Below are positions 42,721-50,924 of a stretch of 64,000 nucleotides of DNA, piece after piece. Within the stretch, counting starts at the first letter, position 1. Every line of letters starts with the position of its first letter. The notes under the pieces were generated by a model. The model worked only from the letters and a program-made list of their open reading frames with translations, ran no database searches and was not told where the DNA came from. Source of the stretch: UBA995 sp035477115 (GTDB lineage: Bacteria; Bacillota; Sulfobacillia; UBA995); contig DATIKW010000019.1 of NCBI GenBank assembly GCA_035477115.1, positions 15,100 to 79,099 on the forward strand. Reading direction: 5' to 3'. Made by a program: the position numbers and the translations under genes.

Positions 42721-43110
42721 ATGGCCTGGGTGAAAGACCTGGCCCGAGAGTTGCGGGCCGGCGAAGAACCTCTGCTGTCATCGTATGAGGCGTTGTTGGC
42801 CGGGTCGACGACGCCGGCCGAGCAGAAACTCGCGCGCATCATCCATGCCTATCAGCGGTTTCAGCTGAAAAGTCTCGACCTGCTCCAGGGGGATGTCCCC
42901 GAGAAGTTCCAGGCATTCGCCGCCATAACCCAGGACGGGGTCAACCTGCGTCGCGGACCCGGCCCCCGCGAACCGGTAGAGCGGCAACTGGACCGGGGCA
43001 CCCCCGTCATCCTGATGGAACCTGCCGGCCTTTGGGCCCATGTGCGCTTGGGCGACGGTACGACCGGGTACGTGTTCCGGGACTACGTCCGCGGCGAACT
43101 GCAGGGTTGA
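42721..43110 (+). CDS. Small protein with C-terminal bacterial SH3 domain
   Basis: The product of about 129 residues has a helical N-terminal half (MAWVKDLARELRAGEE...) and a C-terminal SH3_3-type domain: DGVNLRRGPGPREPVERQL, GTPVILMEPAGLWAHVRL, GTTGYVFRDYV. There is no signal peptide, which is unusual because most such SH3 domains bind the cell wall. ATG 42721 follows GGAGG by 9 bases. Its last 28 bases overlap the end of convergent hutI. The partner is probably the upstream hypothetical gene. Confidence 0.7.
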   Translation: MAWVKDLARELRAGEEPLLSSYEALLAGSTTPAEQKLARIIHAYQRFQLKSLDLLQGDVPEKFQAFAAITQDGVNLRRGPGPREPVERQLDRGTPVILMEPAGLWAHVRLGDGTTGYVFRDYVRGELQG

Positions 43111-44357
43111 GGACCACGATACACGGCCCGCCCGCGCTTGTATACCGCGCCGGCCAAATCGGAGCCCAGAAGATAGGGGAGATGGTTGTAGTCGGGGCAG
43201 TCCCACACCACGAAGTCGGCGTACTTGCCTTCTCGCAGGCTGCCGATGGCGTGCGCCCGCCCGACGGCATGGGCGGCGTTGAGCGTGACGGCGGCCAGCG
43301 CCTCCGCGGGAGTGAGGCCGAGGCTGACGCAGCTGAGCGTCATCGCCATCCGCAAGTCGATGAGCGGGCAGCTTCCGGGATTGAAATCGGTGGCGAGCGC
43401 CACGGGGATGCCCCGGTCGATCAGGCGGCGGGCGGGAGCCGGGGCCGCACGCAAGAAGAACGATGTCCCCGGCAACAGGACCGCCACCGTCGCGCCGCCG
43501 GCCAGCGCCTCCACTCCCGCGTCCGACACCCGCAACAGGTGGTCGCCGCTGACGGCCCCGAGTTCCACGGCCAGCTCAGCACCGCCCAAACCTTCCAGCT
43601 CATCGGCGTGCAGTTTGGTCCCCATGCCCAGTTCCGCTGCTCGCAGCAGGATGCGGCGAGCCTGGTCGAGGCTGAAGGCGCCCGCATCGCAGAACACATC
43701 GCAGAACTCGGCTAATCCCTCGGCACAGACGGCGGGCAGGACCACCTGAGTCACGAAGTCGACGTAAGCTTCGGGGCTGGCCCGGAACTCCGGCGGCACG
43801 AGATGAGCGCCCAGATAGGTCGAGACTACATCGACCGGGTGAGCCTGGTCCAGCCGGCGGTTGACCCTCAGTTGGCGAAGCTCGGTGTCAAGGTCCAACC
43901 CGTATCCGCTCTTGATCTCCACCGTGGTCACGCCGCGCCGCAGCATCTGGTCCAGGCGGTTCATCCCCAGCTCGAAAAGCTCTCCTTCTGATGCCGCGCG
44001 GGTTGCGGCGACGCTGCGCAGGATACCGCCGCCTGCCGCCATGATCTCCTGGTAGGTTGCACCCTGCGACCGGCGGGCGAACTCGTCCGCCCGCCACCCG
44101 GCGAATACGGTGTGGGTGTGCGGGTCGATGAGGCCGGGCGTGACCAGCCCGCCGGCCAGGGCGTGGACTTCCGTCGCCCCCGCTTCCCAGGCCGGATCGT
44201 AGTCGGCCATCGCACCCACCTGATGGATCAAGCCGTCTTCCACCACCAGGAAACCATCCAGGACCGTCGCCAAGTCCGTGATTGGGCCCCGCGCCGGGCC
44301 TTCGCCGAACTCGCCCAGCGCCACCAGGCAACCGAGGTGCTTGAACACCTGGCGCAT
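43083..44357 (-). CDS. hutI: Imidazolonepropionase (HutI)
   Basis: HutI opens imidazolone-propionate to formiminoglutamate, the third step of histidine breakdown. The protein of about 424 residues of the amidohydrolase family shows PGLIDPHTHTVFAGWR (metal-binding HxH), GATYQEIMAAGGGI, KLHADEL and ATDFNPGSCP. The start is taken as ATG 44357, 4 bases after the hutU stop; ATG 44372 inside hutU is an alternative. It is the last gene of hutH-hutU-hutI. The 3' end overlaps the SH3 gene by 28 bases. Confidence 0.93.
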   Translation of the reverse strand: MRQVFKHLGCLVALGEFGEGPARGPITDLATVLDGFLVVEDGLIHQVGAMADYDPAWEAGATEVHALAGGLVTPGLIDPHTHTVFAGWRADEFARRSQGATYQEIMAAGGGILRSVAATRAASEGELFELGMNRLDQMLRRGVTTVEIKSGYGLDLDTELRQLRVNRRLDQAHPVDVVSTYLGAHLVPPEFRASPEAYVDFVTQVVLPAVCAEGLAEFCDVFCDAGAFSLDQARRILLRAAELGMGTKLHADELEGLGGAELAVELGAVSGDHLLRVSDAGVEALAGGATVAVLLPGTSFFLRAAPAPARRLIDRGIPVALATDFNPGSCPLIDLRMAMTLSCVSLGLTPAEALAAVTLNAAHAVGRAHAIGSLREGKYADFVVWDCPDYNHLPYLLGSDLAGAVYKRGRAVYRGPQPCSSPRT

Positions 44358-44361
44358 GACG

Positions 44362-46023
44362 TCACTGCCCATCCAGCATGGGCAGTTTGATCCCCTGCCT
44401 TCTGGCCACGTCCCGCGCTTCGGGATATCCGGCATCGGCATGGCGCATGACGCCTGTGCCGGGATCGGTGGTCAGGACCCGCTCGAGGCGTCCCATCGCT
44501 TCCCGGGTCCCGTCGGCCACCACTACCATGCCCGCGTGCAGCGAGTAGCCGATGCCCACGCCGCCGCCATGGTGCACCGACACCCACGTGGCGCCGGACG
44601 CTGTGTTGAGCAGGGCGTTGAGGATAGGCCAGTCGGCAACGGCGTCGCTTCCGTCCAGCATGCCTTCGGTCTCCCGATACGGCGAGGCGACGGATCCGGC
44701 ATCGAGGTGGTCACGGCCGATGACTACCGGGGCGCGGATCTCTCCCTTGCGCACCAGCTCGTTGAAGCGGACGCCGAGGAGGTCGCGCTCGCCGTATCCC
44801 AGCCAGCAGATGCGGGCCGGCAGCCCCTGGAAGGGTATCCTCCGCTGGGCCATGCGGATCCAGCGCCCCAGGCTCTCGTCCTCGGGGAAGGTCTCGAGCA
44901 CCATCTGGTCGGTGCGGTGGATGTCGGCCGGCTCGCCGGAAAGGGCTACCCAGCGAAACGGCCCCTTGCCCTGGCAGAACAGCGGGCGAATGTAGGCCGG
45001 TACGAACCCGGGGTAGGAGAAGGCGTCCTTGACCCCCGCTTGCAGGGCGTGGGCGCGGAGGTTGTTGCCGTAGTCGAAGGCCACCGCCCCCTCCCGCTGG
45101 AAGTCCAGGATGGCCTGGCAATGCATGGCCATGCCGGCCAGGGCCTGGCGGACGTGTTCCTCGGGATCGCGGCTGGCCAGTTCGGCGGATTCGGCTACCG
45201 AAAGTCCCGGCGGGACATAGCCGCGCAGGGGATCATGGGCTGAGGTCTGGTCGGTCACGATGTCGGGGACGAAACCCCTGCGGGTGAGTTCCCGGTGCGT
45301 CTGGGCGGCGTTGCCGATGAGGGCGATAGACACCGCCTCTCCTCGCTTGCGAGCCAACTCCGCCCGGTGCAGCGCGTCGTCCAGCTCCCCGGTGATCTCG
45401 TCGCAGAAGCCGTTTTGAACTCTACGGAGGGCTCGGCGCTCGTCCACCTCGACCACGATGGCCACGCCCTCATTCATGGTGACGGCCAGCGGCTGGGCTC
45501 CGCCCATCCCCCCCAGTCCGGCGGTGAGGACGATCCTGCCCTTGAGTGTCCCTCCGAAGTGACGGCGGGCTACCTCGGCCAGCGTCTCGTAGGTGCCTTG
45601 GATGATGCCCTGGGTGCCGATGTAGATCCATGAGCCCGCCGTCATCTGCCCGTACATCATGAGCCCCCGGTCTTCCAGTTCCCAGAAGTGTTCCCAGGTG
45701 GCCCAGCGGGGCACCAGCAGCGAGTTGGCGATCAGTACCCGGGGAGATAGGCGATGGGTGCGGAACACGCCCACCGGTTTGCCCGATTGCACGAGCAGGG
45801 TCTCATCGTCCTCGAGTTCCCGGAGCGTCCGGACGAGGGCTGCGTAACAATCCCAGTTGCGCGCCGCCTTCCCGCTGCCGCCGTAAACGATGAGTTCATC
45901 CGGCTTTTCGGCGACGTCCGGGTCGAGGTTATTCATCAACATGCGCAGGGCGGCCTCCTGCGGCCATCCCTTGCAGCTCAGAGCCGTCCCCCTCGGTGCG
46001 CGTACTTCTCTTTTGGCGTCCAC
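44362..46023 (-). CDS. hutU: Urocanate hydratase (HutU)
   Basis: Urocanase adds water to urocanate using tightly bound NAD, the second step of histidine degradation. The 553-residue protein shows GGSGKAARNWD, the NAD-binding region GLGGMGGAQPLA, and the C-terminal signature VSVHHGGGVGIGYSLHAGMV. GTG 46023 is chosen because it follows GGAGGGAGG by 7-8 bases and gives the family length; the longer frame runs back into hutH. It is 20 bases downstream of hutH. Confidence 0.95.
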   Translation of the reverse strand: MDAKREVRAPRGTALSCKGWPQEAALRMLMNNLDPDVAEKPDELIVYGGSGKAARNWDCYAALVRTLRELEDDETLLVQSGKPVGVFRTHRLSPRVLIANSLLVPRWATWEHFWELEDRGLMMYGQMTAGSWIYIGTQGIIQGTYETLAEVARRHFGGTLKGRIVLTAGLGGMGGAQPLAVTMNEGVAIVVEVDERRALRRVQNGFCDEITGELDDALHRAELARKRGEAVSIALIGNAAQTHRELTRRGFVPDIVTDQTSAHDPLRGYVPPGLSVAESAELASRDPEEHVRQALAGMAMHCQAILDFQREGAVAFDYGNNLRAHALQAGVKDAFSYPGFVPAYIRPLFCQGKGPFRWVALSGEPADIHRTDQMVLETFPEDESLGRWIRMAQRRIPFQGLPARICWLGYGERDLLGVRFNELVRKGEIRAPVVIGRDHLDAGSVASPYRETEGMLDGSDAVADWPILNALLNTASGATWVSVHHGGGVGIGYSLHAGMVVVADGTREAMGRLERVLTTDPGTGVMRHADAGYPEARDVARRQGIKLPMLDGQ

Positions 46024-46043
46024 CCGGTTGCCTCCCTCCACGA

Positions 46044-47567
46044 TCAAGCCTCCAGCCTCCCGACCACCGATTCGACGGCTTCGAGCAGGCGGCCGGAGCG
46101 GACGAGGTCCGCCACGGCCTCGATGTCCGGACTCAACAAGCGATCGGCCTCCCGCGGCGCGACCACCCGGCGGATGGCAGCATGGGCGGCGCGGCCCGCC
46201 GGCCCCGCCTGGTCGGCGCCACGGAATTCCAGGGCCTGGGCTGCGCACAGCAGCTCGATGGCTACCACCCGTTCCGCGTTGGCCAGCACCTCGTTCGCCT
46301 TGCGGGCGGCGAAGGCGCCCATGCTCACATGATCCTCCTGGTTGGCGGAAGTCGGGATGGAGTCCACGCTGGCCGGGTGGCACAGCACCTTGTTCTCCGA
46401 GACCAAGGCGGCCGCAGTGTACTGCGCCAGCATGAAGCCCGAGTTGAGTCCGCCCCCTTCCACCAGGAAGGCCGGCAAGCCGCTGAGCTGGCGATTGAGC
46501 AGCCGCTCGATCCGCCGCTCGGCGATGCTCGACCACTCGGCCAGGGCCATGGCCAGGTAATCCAGGGCCAAGGCGAGCGGCTGGCCGTGGAAGTTGCCTC
46601 CGGATACCACCAGGCCCTGCTCGGGGAAGACCAGGGGGTTATCGGTGACGGCGTTGAGTTCTATCTCCACGACCTGCCGCACATGGGCCGATACATCTTT
46701 GCTCGCGCCGTGCACCTGGGGGGCGCAGCGCAGCACATAAGGGTCCTGCACCCGGACCTCCCCCGGCCGGGCGATGAGCCGGCTGCCGGCCACCAGCCGG
46801 CGCAGGTTAGCGGCTGCTCGGCGGTGTCCGGGATGGGGGCGGACGGCGGCGAAATGGTCGGCAAAGCAGGCATCGGTGCCCCGCAGGACCTCCGCGGTCA
46901 GGGCGGCCGCCACGTCCGCCGCCCGGCTGACCCGATCGGCTCCCAGGACGGCCAGCGCGCCCAGGGCGGTGATGAGCTGGGTGCCGTTGATCAGCGCCAG
47001 CCCCTCTTTGGCTTCGAGGGTTAGCGGATGGAGGCCCGCCTCGGCCAGGGCCAGCGCCGCCGGGAGCCGGCGGCCTCCCGCCCAGGCCTCTCCCTCGCCG
47101 ATCAGCACCAGGGCCAGGTGGGCCAAGGGCGCCAGATCGCCGCTCGCGCCCACCGAACCCTTGGCGGGGATGACCGGATGCAGGCGGTGTTCGAGGAGCG
47201 CGAGCAGCATGTCGATCACTTCGGGGCGCACGCCCGAGTGTCCGGAAGCCAGGGAATTGGCTCGAAGCAGAAGCATCGCCCGAACCACCGGCTCGGGCAA
47301 GGGGTCGCCTACCCCGGCGGCGTGACTCAAGAGCAGGTTCCGCTGCAGCTGCCGCAACTGGCCGGGAGAGATGGCGATCTCGCTAAAACTGCCGAACCCG
47401 GTGGTGACTCCGTATATCACCCGGCCCTGGGCGACGCACTCCTCGATGAGCTGGCGGGCCGCGGTTACCCGGCCGCGGGCCGCATCGCCCAGCCGTGCTC
47501 CCTCATGCCCCTTGACGACCTGTTCGAGGTCGAGGAGCGTCAGACTGTGTCCGTCGAGATCGAGCAA
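46044..47567 (-). CDS. hutH: Histidine ammonia-lyase (HutH)
   Basis: HutH removes ammonia from histidine to give urocanate. The 507-residue protein contains the self-cyclising MIO triad Ala141-Ser142-Gly143 in GSVGASGDLAPLAH, YGVTTGFGSF near residue 52, and SANQEDHVSM. The start is TTG 47567 with GGGGAG upstream. It heads the minus-strand hutHUI operon. No hutG, ftcD or hutP is in the window, so the fate of formiminoglutamate cannot be read here. Confidence 0.95.
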   Translation of the reverse strand: MLDLDGHSLTLLDLEQVVKGHEGARLGDAARGRVTAARQLIEECVAQGRVIYGVTTGFGSFSEIAISPGQLRQLQRNLLLSHAAGVGDPLPEPVVRAMLLLRANSLASGHSGVRPEVIDMLLALLEHRLHPVIPAKGSVGASGDLAPLAHLALVLIGEGEAWAGGRRLPAALALAEAGLHPLTLEAKEGLALINGTQLITALGALAVLGADRVSRAADVAAALTAEVLRGTDACFADHFAAVRPHPGHRRAAANLRRLVAGSRLIARPGEVRVQDPYVLRCAPQVHGASKDVSAHVRQVVEIELNAVTDNPLVFPEQGLVVSGGNFHGQPLALALDYLAMALAEWSSIAERRIERLLNRQLSGLPAFLVEGGGLNSGFMLAQYTAAALVSENKVLCHPASVDSIPTSANQEDHVSMGAFAARKANEVLANAERVVAIELLCAAQALEFRGADQAGPAGRAAHAAIRRVVAPREADRLLSPDIEAVADLVRSGRLLEAVESVVGRLEA

Positions 47568-47674
47568 GCCGTTGATGCTCCCCGCTGCTATTATTGTCAG
47601 GACGCGTTCGGGGTAGCGATCATGACCACGCCCGCCGTTGCCCGGTCAGGGCCCCGGTCGTGGCCACATCCGCG

Positions 47675-47703
47675 GTAGGGGCGGGTTCCGAACCCGCCCC
47701 TAC
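47675..47703. repeat. Dispersed 29-bp palindrome, copy 4
   Basis: Perfect arms GTAGGGGCGGGTTC around one base, in the gap between hutH and the surface operon. It is preceded by GGTCGTGGCCAC (47656 region), also seen as ATCGTGGCCAC before copy 5. Confidence 0.95.
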
Positions 47704-47799
47704 AACCCTCTTGCCTTGGTCTAGTAATTCCCGGCGAAGTGCCGGGGATCCTGCGTCGGGTGCGCCGCCACCCGTGGTCGGCTGCCAACAGAGACCCCA

Positions 47800-47841
47800 C
47801 ACCCCTCGCGACACCACGATATGCGAAAACGGTGGTGGGCG
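47800..47841 (-). repeat. Partial repeat module B (reverse orientation) near palindrome 4
   Basis: Its reverse complement contains CGTTTTC, ATATCGTGGTGTC and GCGAGG, matching CGTTTTCATACCCCGTGGTGCTC of the 39060 copy with several changes. The match is partial. Confidence 0.5.
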
Positions 47842-47877
47842 ACCGCAGATCAGTTCTAGGTGCCGACTGGTTGCCTG

Positions 47878-49191
47878 CTATCGGACGCCCTGAACGGTGA
47901 CCGTATTGGACGGCACGCTCTCCGGATGGCCGGTGCGGAAGGCGGTCACGCGGTACTCGAGATGGTAGGGCAGTCCTTTGTCGGGCAACACGTGCTTATC
48001 ATGGAAATGGAGTCGGCCCTTGTCGTCCACGGTGGCGATCATGGCGAAATCCGTCTCGCCGGCCTGAACGTCCCGCCGCCATATCCGGTAGGTGATGGGA
48101 CGGGGCGACGGACTCGGATCCCACTCGAGGCGGACATCAGGGCTGCCGCCCTTGATGTCCCACTGGAGGTCCGGCGGCGGTTCCAGGGCGGTGGCAAGCT
48201 GGAAGTTGCCCGACAAGGCTTCGTTGCCTGCTCGATCGATGGAGCGGGCGCGATAATGGTAGATCGTCCCCGAGGCGAGGCCGGTGATGGTCACGCTGTG
48301 GGCGGTCACCGGTCCCGGGGACATGGGGGAAAGGAGGCCATAGGCGATGGTGAGCCCGTATTCCACTTGACTGGACGCCGGTTCGTCCGTCGTCCAGATC
48401 ACCGTGGCGGAAGTGGTGCCCACGTCCACCGCGGTTACTCCGGTGATGGCCGGCGGCATCGTATCCAGGGTGATCTCGGCCCAGTGCCCATCGGTAACGT
48501 TGCCCGCCCGGTCGCGGAACTGAGCCGTCACTCGCCGCAGGCCGTCGCCGCCGCTCAGGGTGTAAGGGGCGCTGCTCGCGAAGTTCAACCAGTCGCCGAA
48601 GGGCAGTGCATCCTGCCCGAAGCGCATCGAGCCCACGCCGGAGGGATCCTCGACCACCATGTCCAGGGTGACCTGAGGGAAGCGGGTGAAGGCCGCCCCT
48701 CCATTGATGGCGAAAGCCACGACGGTAGGGGGCGTACGGTCGGTGAACGCGGCGTGCCAGGTTACGGGTAGAGACCAGATGCCGGGCGGGACGGTCCAGC
48801 AGATGCTGAGTTGCAGCGCGAGAGTGATCTGCCGCCACTGGCCTATCGTCGCCGGCTGATCATCGAGTACTACGTGAGGCTCGGGCGATAACGGCGACGT
48901 CCAGGGCGACCCGTCGGCCGCGGCGGCGACCGCCACCCCTTCGAGCCGCGAGCAGTCGGCCAGCAACCGCCAGGGCAAACCGGCGAGGACGCGCATGCTG
49001 GTCTGGCGCTGGTGAACGCCTGGTTTCACCGGCCCGAAGTCCAGCGTTGGGCTTTCGAGCACGAGCTGAAGTTCGGCGATGGGCGGCAATTCCTGGCCCG
49101 CCCCCAGGCCGGACCCGAAGAGACTGATTCCCGAGATCAGCATCAGTACCCCAAGGGTCCGGTAGATGCATCCCTCAGCCCGCAGGGGCAC
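47878..49191 (-). CDS. Secreted protein with fibronectin type III-like domains
   Basis: The 437-residue protein has a signal peptide (LGVLMLISGISLFGSGLGAG), a beta-rich N-terminal domain (DFGPVKPGVHQRQTSMRV), two Ig/FN3-like domains with TPPTVVAFAINGGA and MPPAITGVTAVDVGTTSATVIWTT...SSQVEYGLT (a purple-acid-phosphatase-like FN3), and another FN3-like end (VRLEWDPSPSPRPITYRIWR). It is the last gene of a three-gene operon of exported proteins and overlaps the previous one by 17 bases. A role in the cell envelope or a surface filament is inferred; no enzyme motif is seen. Confidence 0.7.
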   Translation of the reverse strand: MPLRAEGCIYRTLGVLMLISGISLFGSGLGAGQELPPIAELQLVLESPTLDFGPVKPGVHQRQTSMRVLAGLPWRLLADCSRLEGVAVAAAADGSPWTSPLSPEPHVVLDDQPATIGQWRQITLALQLSICWTVPPGIWSLPVTWHAAFTDRTPPTVVAFAINGGAAFTRFPQVTLDMVVEDPSGVGSMRFGQDALPFGDWLNFASSAPYTLSGGDGLRRVTAQFRDRAGNVTDGHWAEITLDTMPPAITGVTAVDVGTTSATVIWTTDEPASSQVEYGLTIAYGLLSPMSPGPVTAHSVTITGLASGTIYHYRARSIDRAGNEALSGNFQLATALEPPPDLQWDIKGGSPDVRLEWDPSPSPRPITYRIWRRDVQAGETDFAMIATVDDKGRLHFHDKHVLPDKGLPYHLEYRVTAFRTGHPESVPSNTVTVQGVR

Positions 49192-50173
49192 GGCTGCCGC
49201 CTCCCCGGGGTGCGCGGTGGATGGTGATACCTCGGATCCCGAAAAGCCTTAGCCCAATCACGATCAAGGTGAGACCGGCCAGCAGGTCAAGGGGCAGGAT
49301 GAGGGTGCCAGAAGTGGCCCGGAGCGCGTCTTCGCCGCCGTACTCCACCTCGACCTCCACTCGGACCACGCCGACGAAGGGCGCCTCGTCCCACAGGAAC
49401 TCCATGACCCGGGCATCGCCGGCCAGGATCACCTCGCCCAGATGGCGCAGTTCCCCCTGCCGGCCGGCGGCCGTCACCCGCACCTTGCCTTCGGGGCGGA
49501 TGTGGATGGTACCCAGATTGGCCACGGGCACGAAGATGCGCAGCGGCCTCCCGGTCGCCATCGGCGCCACGTGGCGGTCAGCCACCAACACGGAGCGGAG
49601 GTTCTCCCGGAGCAGGGATGCCAGGCGGGCGAGGAAGTGGCCCCCGGTCTCGCGTGCTGGCCGGGCACGCCCGTATGGTACTAGCGCCGCCTTGCGGATG
49701 AGGTCTTGGCCGACCGCCATATACAGCACCGGTCCGAGCCTAGCGCCGAGACGCAGGGTGCCCGGCCCTTCCGGGGGCGCGGCCTCGAAGAACACGACCG
49801 CATGGTACTCCCCATCAGGGATGTCCGGAGGCACCTCCACCATGACCGTGACCAGGGTTCGGGAGCCGGGCGGCGCCACGAAGGCGGCCGGTTCAACTCG
49901 AACCCAGCTAGCGCCGGAGAGTGGCCCTTCCGGTTCGACGTGGACCACGACGCCGTCCGCCCGGCGCAGCAGATCCATGGCATACACGCTGACCGACAGC
50001 GCGTCTTCGCCCTGGTTGTCGTAGGCGATGGTGAACACCCGGACATCGCCGGCCTGCAGGTCAAAGGCAAGACGGGAGGGAGCCACGCCCACTACCGTGG
50101 CCGCCTCCCCCATTGCGGCGAACAAAATCAATACTGCCACCAGCCCGGTCACGGCCGCGGCGACGCGCTTCAT
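49175..50173 (-). CDS. Exported DUF916-like (WxL-interacting type) beta-sandwich protein with C-terminal anchor
   Basis: The 332-residue protein has a signal peptide (MKRVAAAVTGLVAVLILFAAMGEA region) and a domain resembling DUF916 (GVAPSRLAFDLQAGDVRVFTIAYDN, APPGSRTLVTVMVEVPPDIPDGEYHAVVFF). After that comes a second beta-rich region, one C-terminal membrane helix (LDLLAGLTLIVIGLRLF) and a basic tail. DUF916 proteins of Gram-positive bacteria work with WxL-type surface proteins. ATG 50173 gives the signal peptide. It is 16 bases after the first gene of the operon. Confidence 0.7.
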   Translation of the reverse strand: MKRVAAAVTGLVAVLILFAAMGEAATVVGVAPSRLAFDLQAGDVRVFTIAYDNQGEDALSVSVYAMDLLRRADGVVVHVEPEGPLSGASWVRVEPAAFVAPPGSRTLVTVMVEVPPDIPDGEYHAVVFFEAAPPEGPGTLRLGARLGPVLYMAVGQDLIRKAALVPYGRARPARETGGHFLARLASLLRENLRSVLVADRHVAPMATGRPLRIFVPVANLGTIHIRPEGKVRVTAAGRQGELRHLGEVILAGDARVMEFLWDEAPFVGVVRVEVEVEYGGEDALRATSGTLILPLDLLAGLTLIVIGLRLFGIRGITIHRAPRGGGSRAPAG

Positions 50174-50189
50174 GTCTAGCAGTCCGAGT

Positions 50190-50693
50190 TCAGGAGCCGG
50201 TCGCGGTGTAGGTGATGGTGGTCGTGTAGGTGGCGGGAACGTCCGTCCACTCGATGGCCAGCCGGTAGTCCCAAACATGCTCCAGGTTACCGCCCCGGGG
50301 CTGGCCGGAGAGCAGGGTCACCTGGCCGGGCAAGTTGACCATCGCCATATAGTCAGCAGCTCCCGGGCGAGTGCTCAGCCGGGTGATGGGGATGGTCAAT
50401 GCCGGCACTCCCCCGTCGCTGAAGCTGGGCGCCGATGCCGTCAGGCTCCAGGGGGTATTACTCCGAACGGTCGTCGTGAGCAGATTTTCGAAATCCCTGG
50501 TCCCAGGCTCCAGGTTGCCGAAGTTGATGGCGTCCGTGCTGAGGTCGAGCTCGATCCGCGGGACAATCCGGAAAGTGACGGTCATCGTACCGGATTCGGA
50601 GGGCGCGGTCGCTCCAGCGATCCCGGCTACTGCTTGCAGGGCCAGCAACAGCCCCGCCAGCAGGATCCCCGCGGCCTTGAGTCGCATGCGCAC
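50190..50693 (-). CDS. Small secreted beta-sandwich surface protein
   Basis: The 167-residue protein has a signal peptide ending near AVAGIAGA, then a beta-rich domain (GTMTVTFRIVPRIELDLST, INFGNLEPGT, LTTTVRSNTPWSLTASA, YTTTITYTATGS). The pattern 'INFGNLEPG' followed by 'V.SNTPW.L' is like pilin- or WxL-like beta-sandwich surface proteins. GTG 50693 is 8 bases after AAGGAAGGG. It heads the operon with the DUF916-like and FN3 genes and is driven by the strong promoter at 50818-50846. Confidence 0.65.
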   Translation of the reverse strand: MRMRLKAAGILLAGLLLALQAVAGIAGATAPSESGTMTVTFRIVPRIELDLSTDAINFGNLEPGTRDFENLLTTTVRSNTPWSLTASAPSFSDGGVPALTIPITRLSTRPGAADYMAMVNLPGQVTLLSGQPRGGNLEHVWDYRLAIEWTDVPATYTTTITYTATGS

Positions 50694-50779
50694 TGGACAT
50701 TCCCTTCCTTCCTACTCATAGAGTCATAAACCATCCTGCCGACTTGCTTGCCTGCTACCGCGGCTTACGATGCCGCCAA

Positions 50780-50820
50780 CAATGTCTCACCTGGCCCGCA
50801 AGCGCAAGTCTGAGACAATG
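50780..50820. promoter_or_regulatory. Inverted repeat overlapping the surface-operon promoter
   Basis: CAATGTCTCA (50780-50789) and TGAGACAATG (50811-50820) are inverted with one mismatch. The right arm covers the expected transcription start and part of the -10 box on the minus strand. It is a candidate operator or 5'-UTR stem. Confidence 0.5.
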
Positions 50821-50846
50821 ATAACCAGGCAGTCACAAATTGTCAA
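50818..50846 (-). promoter_or_regulatory. Promoter of the surface-protein operon
   Basis: On the minus strand: TTGACA (50846-50841), a 17-base spacer and TATCAT (50823-50818). Transcription should begin near 50811, giving a leader of about 118 bases before GTG 50693. Confidence 0.85.
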
Positions 50847-50924
50847 GTAATGTCGCAAGTGCATCCCGGCAGGATTGGCCACGCTCGGGGAGCGAACTGC
50901 TAGGCAGAGAGGTCAGGTGCCGGA

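Noticed and set aside
43083..43110. Convergent gene overlaps (also 17519-17547 and 52276-52292) as antisense regulation
   Set aside because: Short 3' overlaps are common in compact genomes and show nothing more here.
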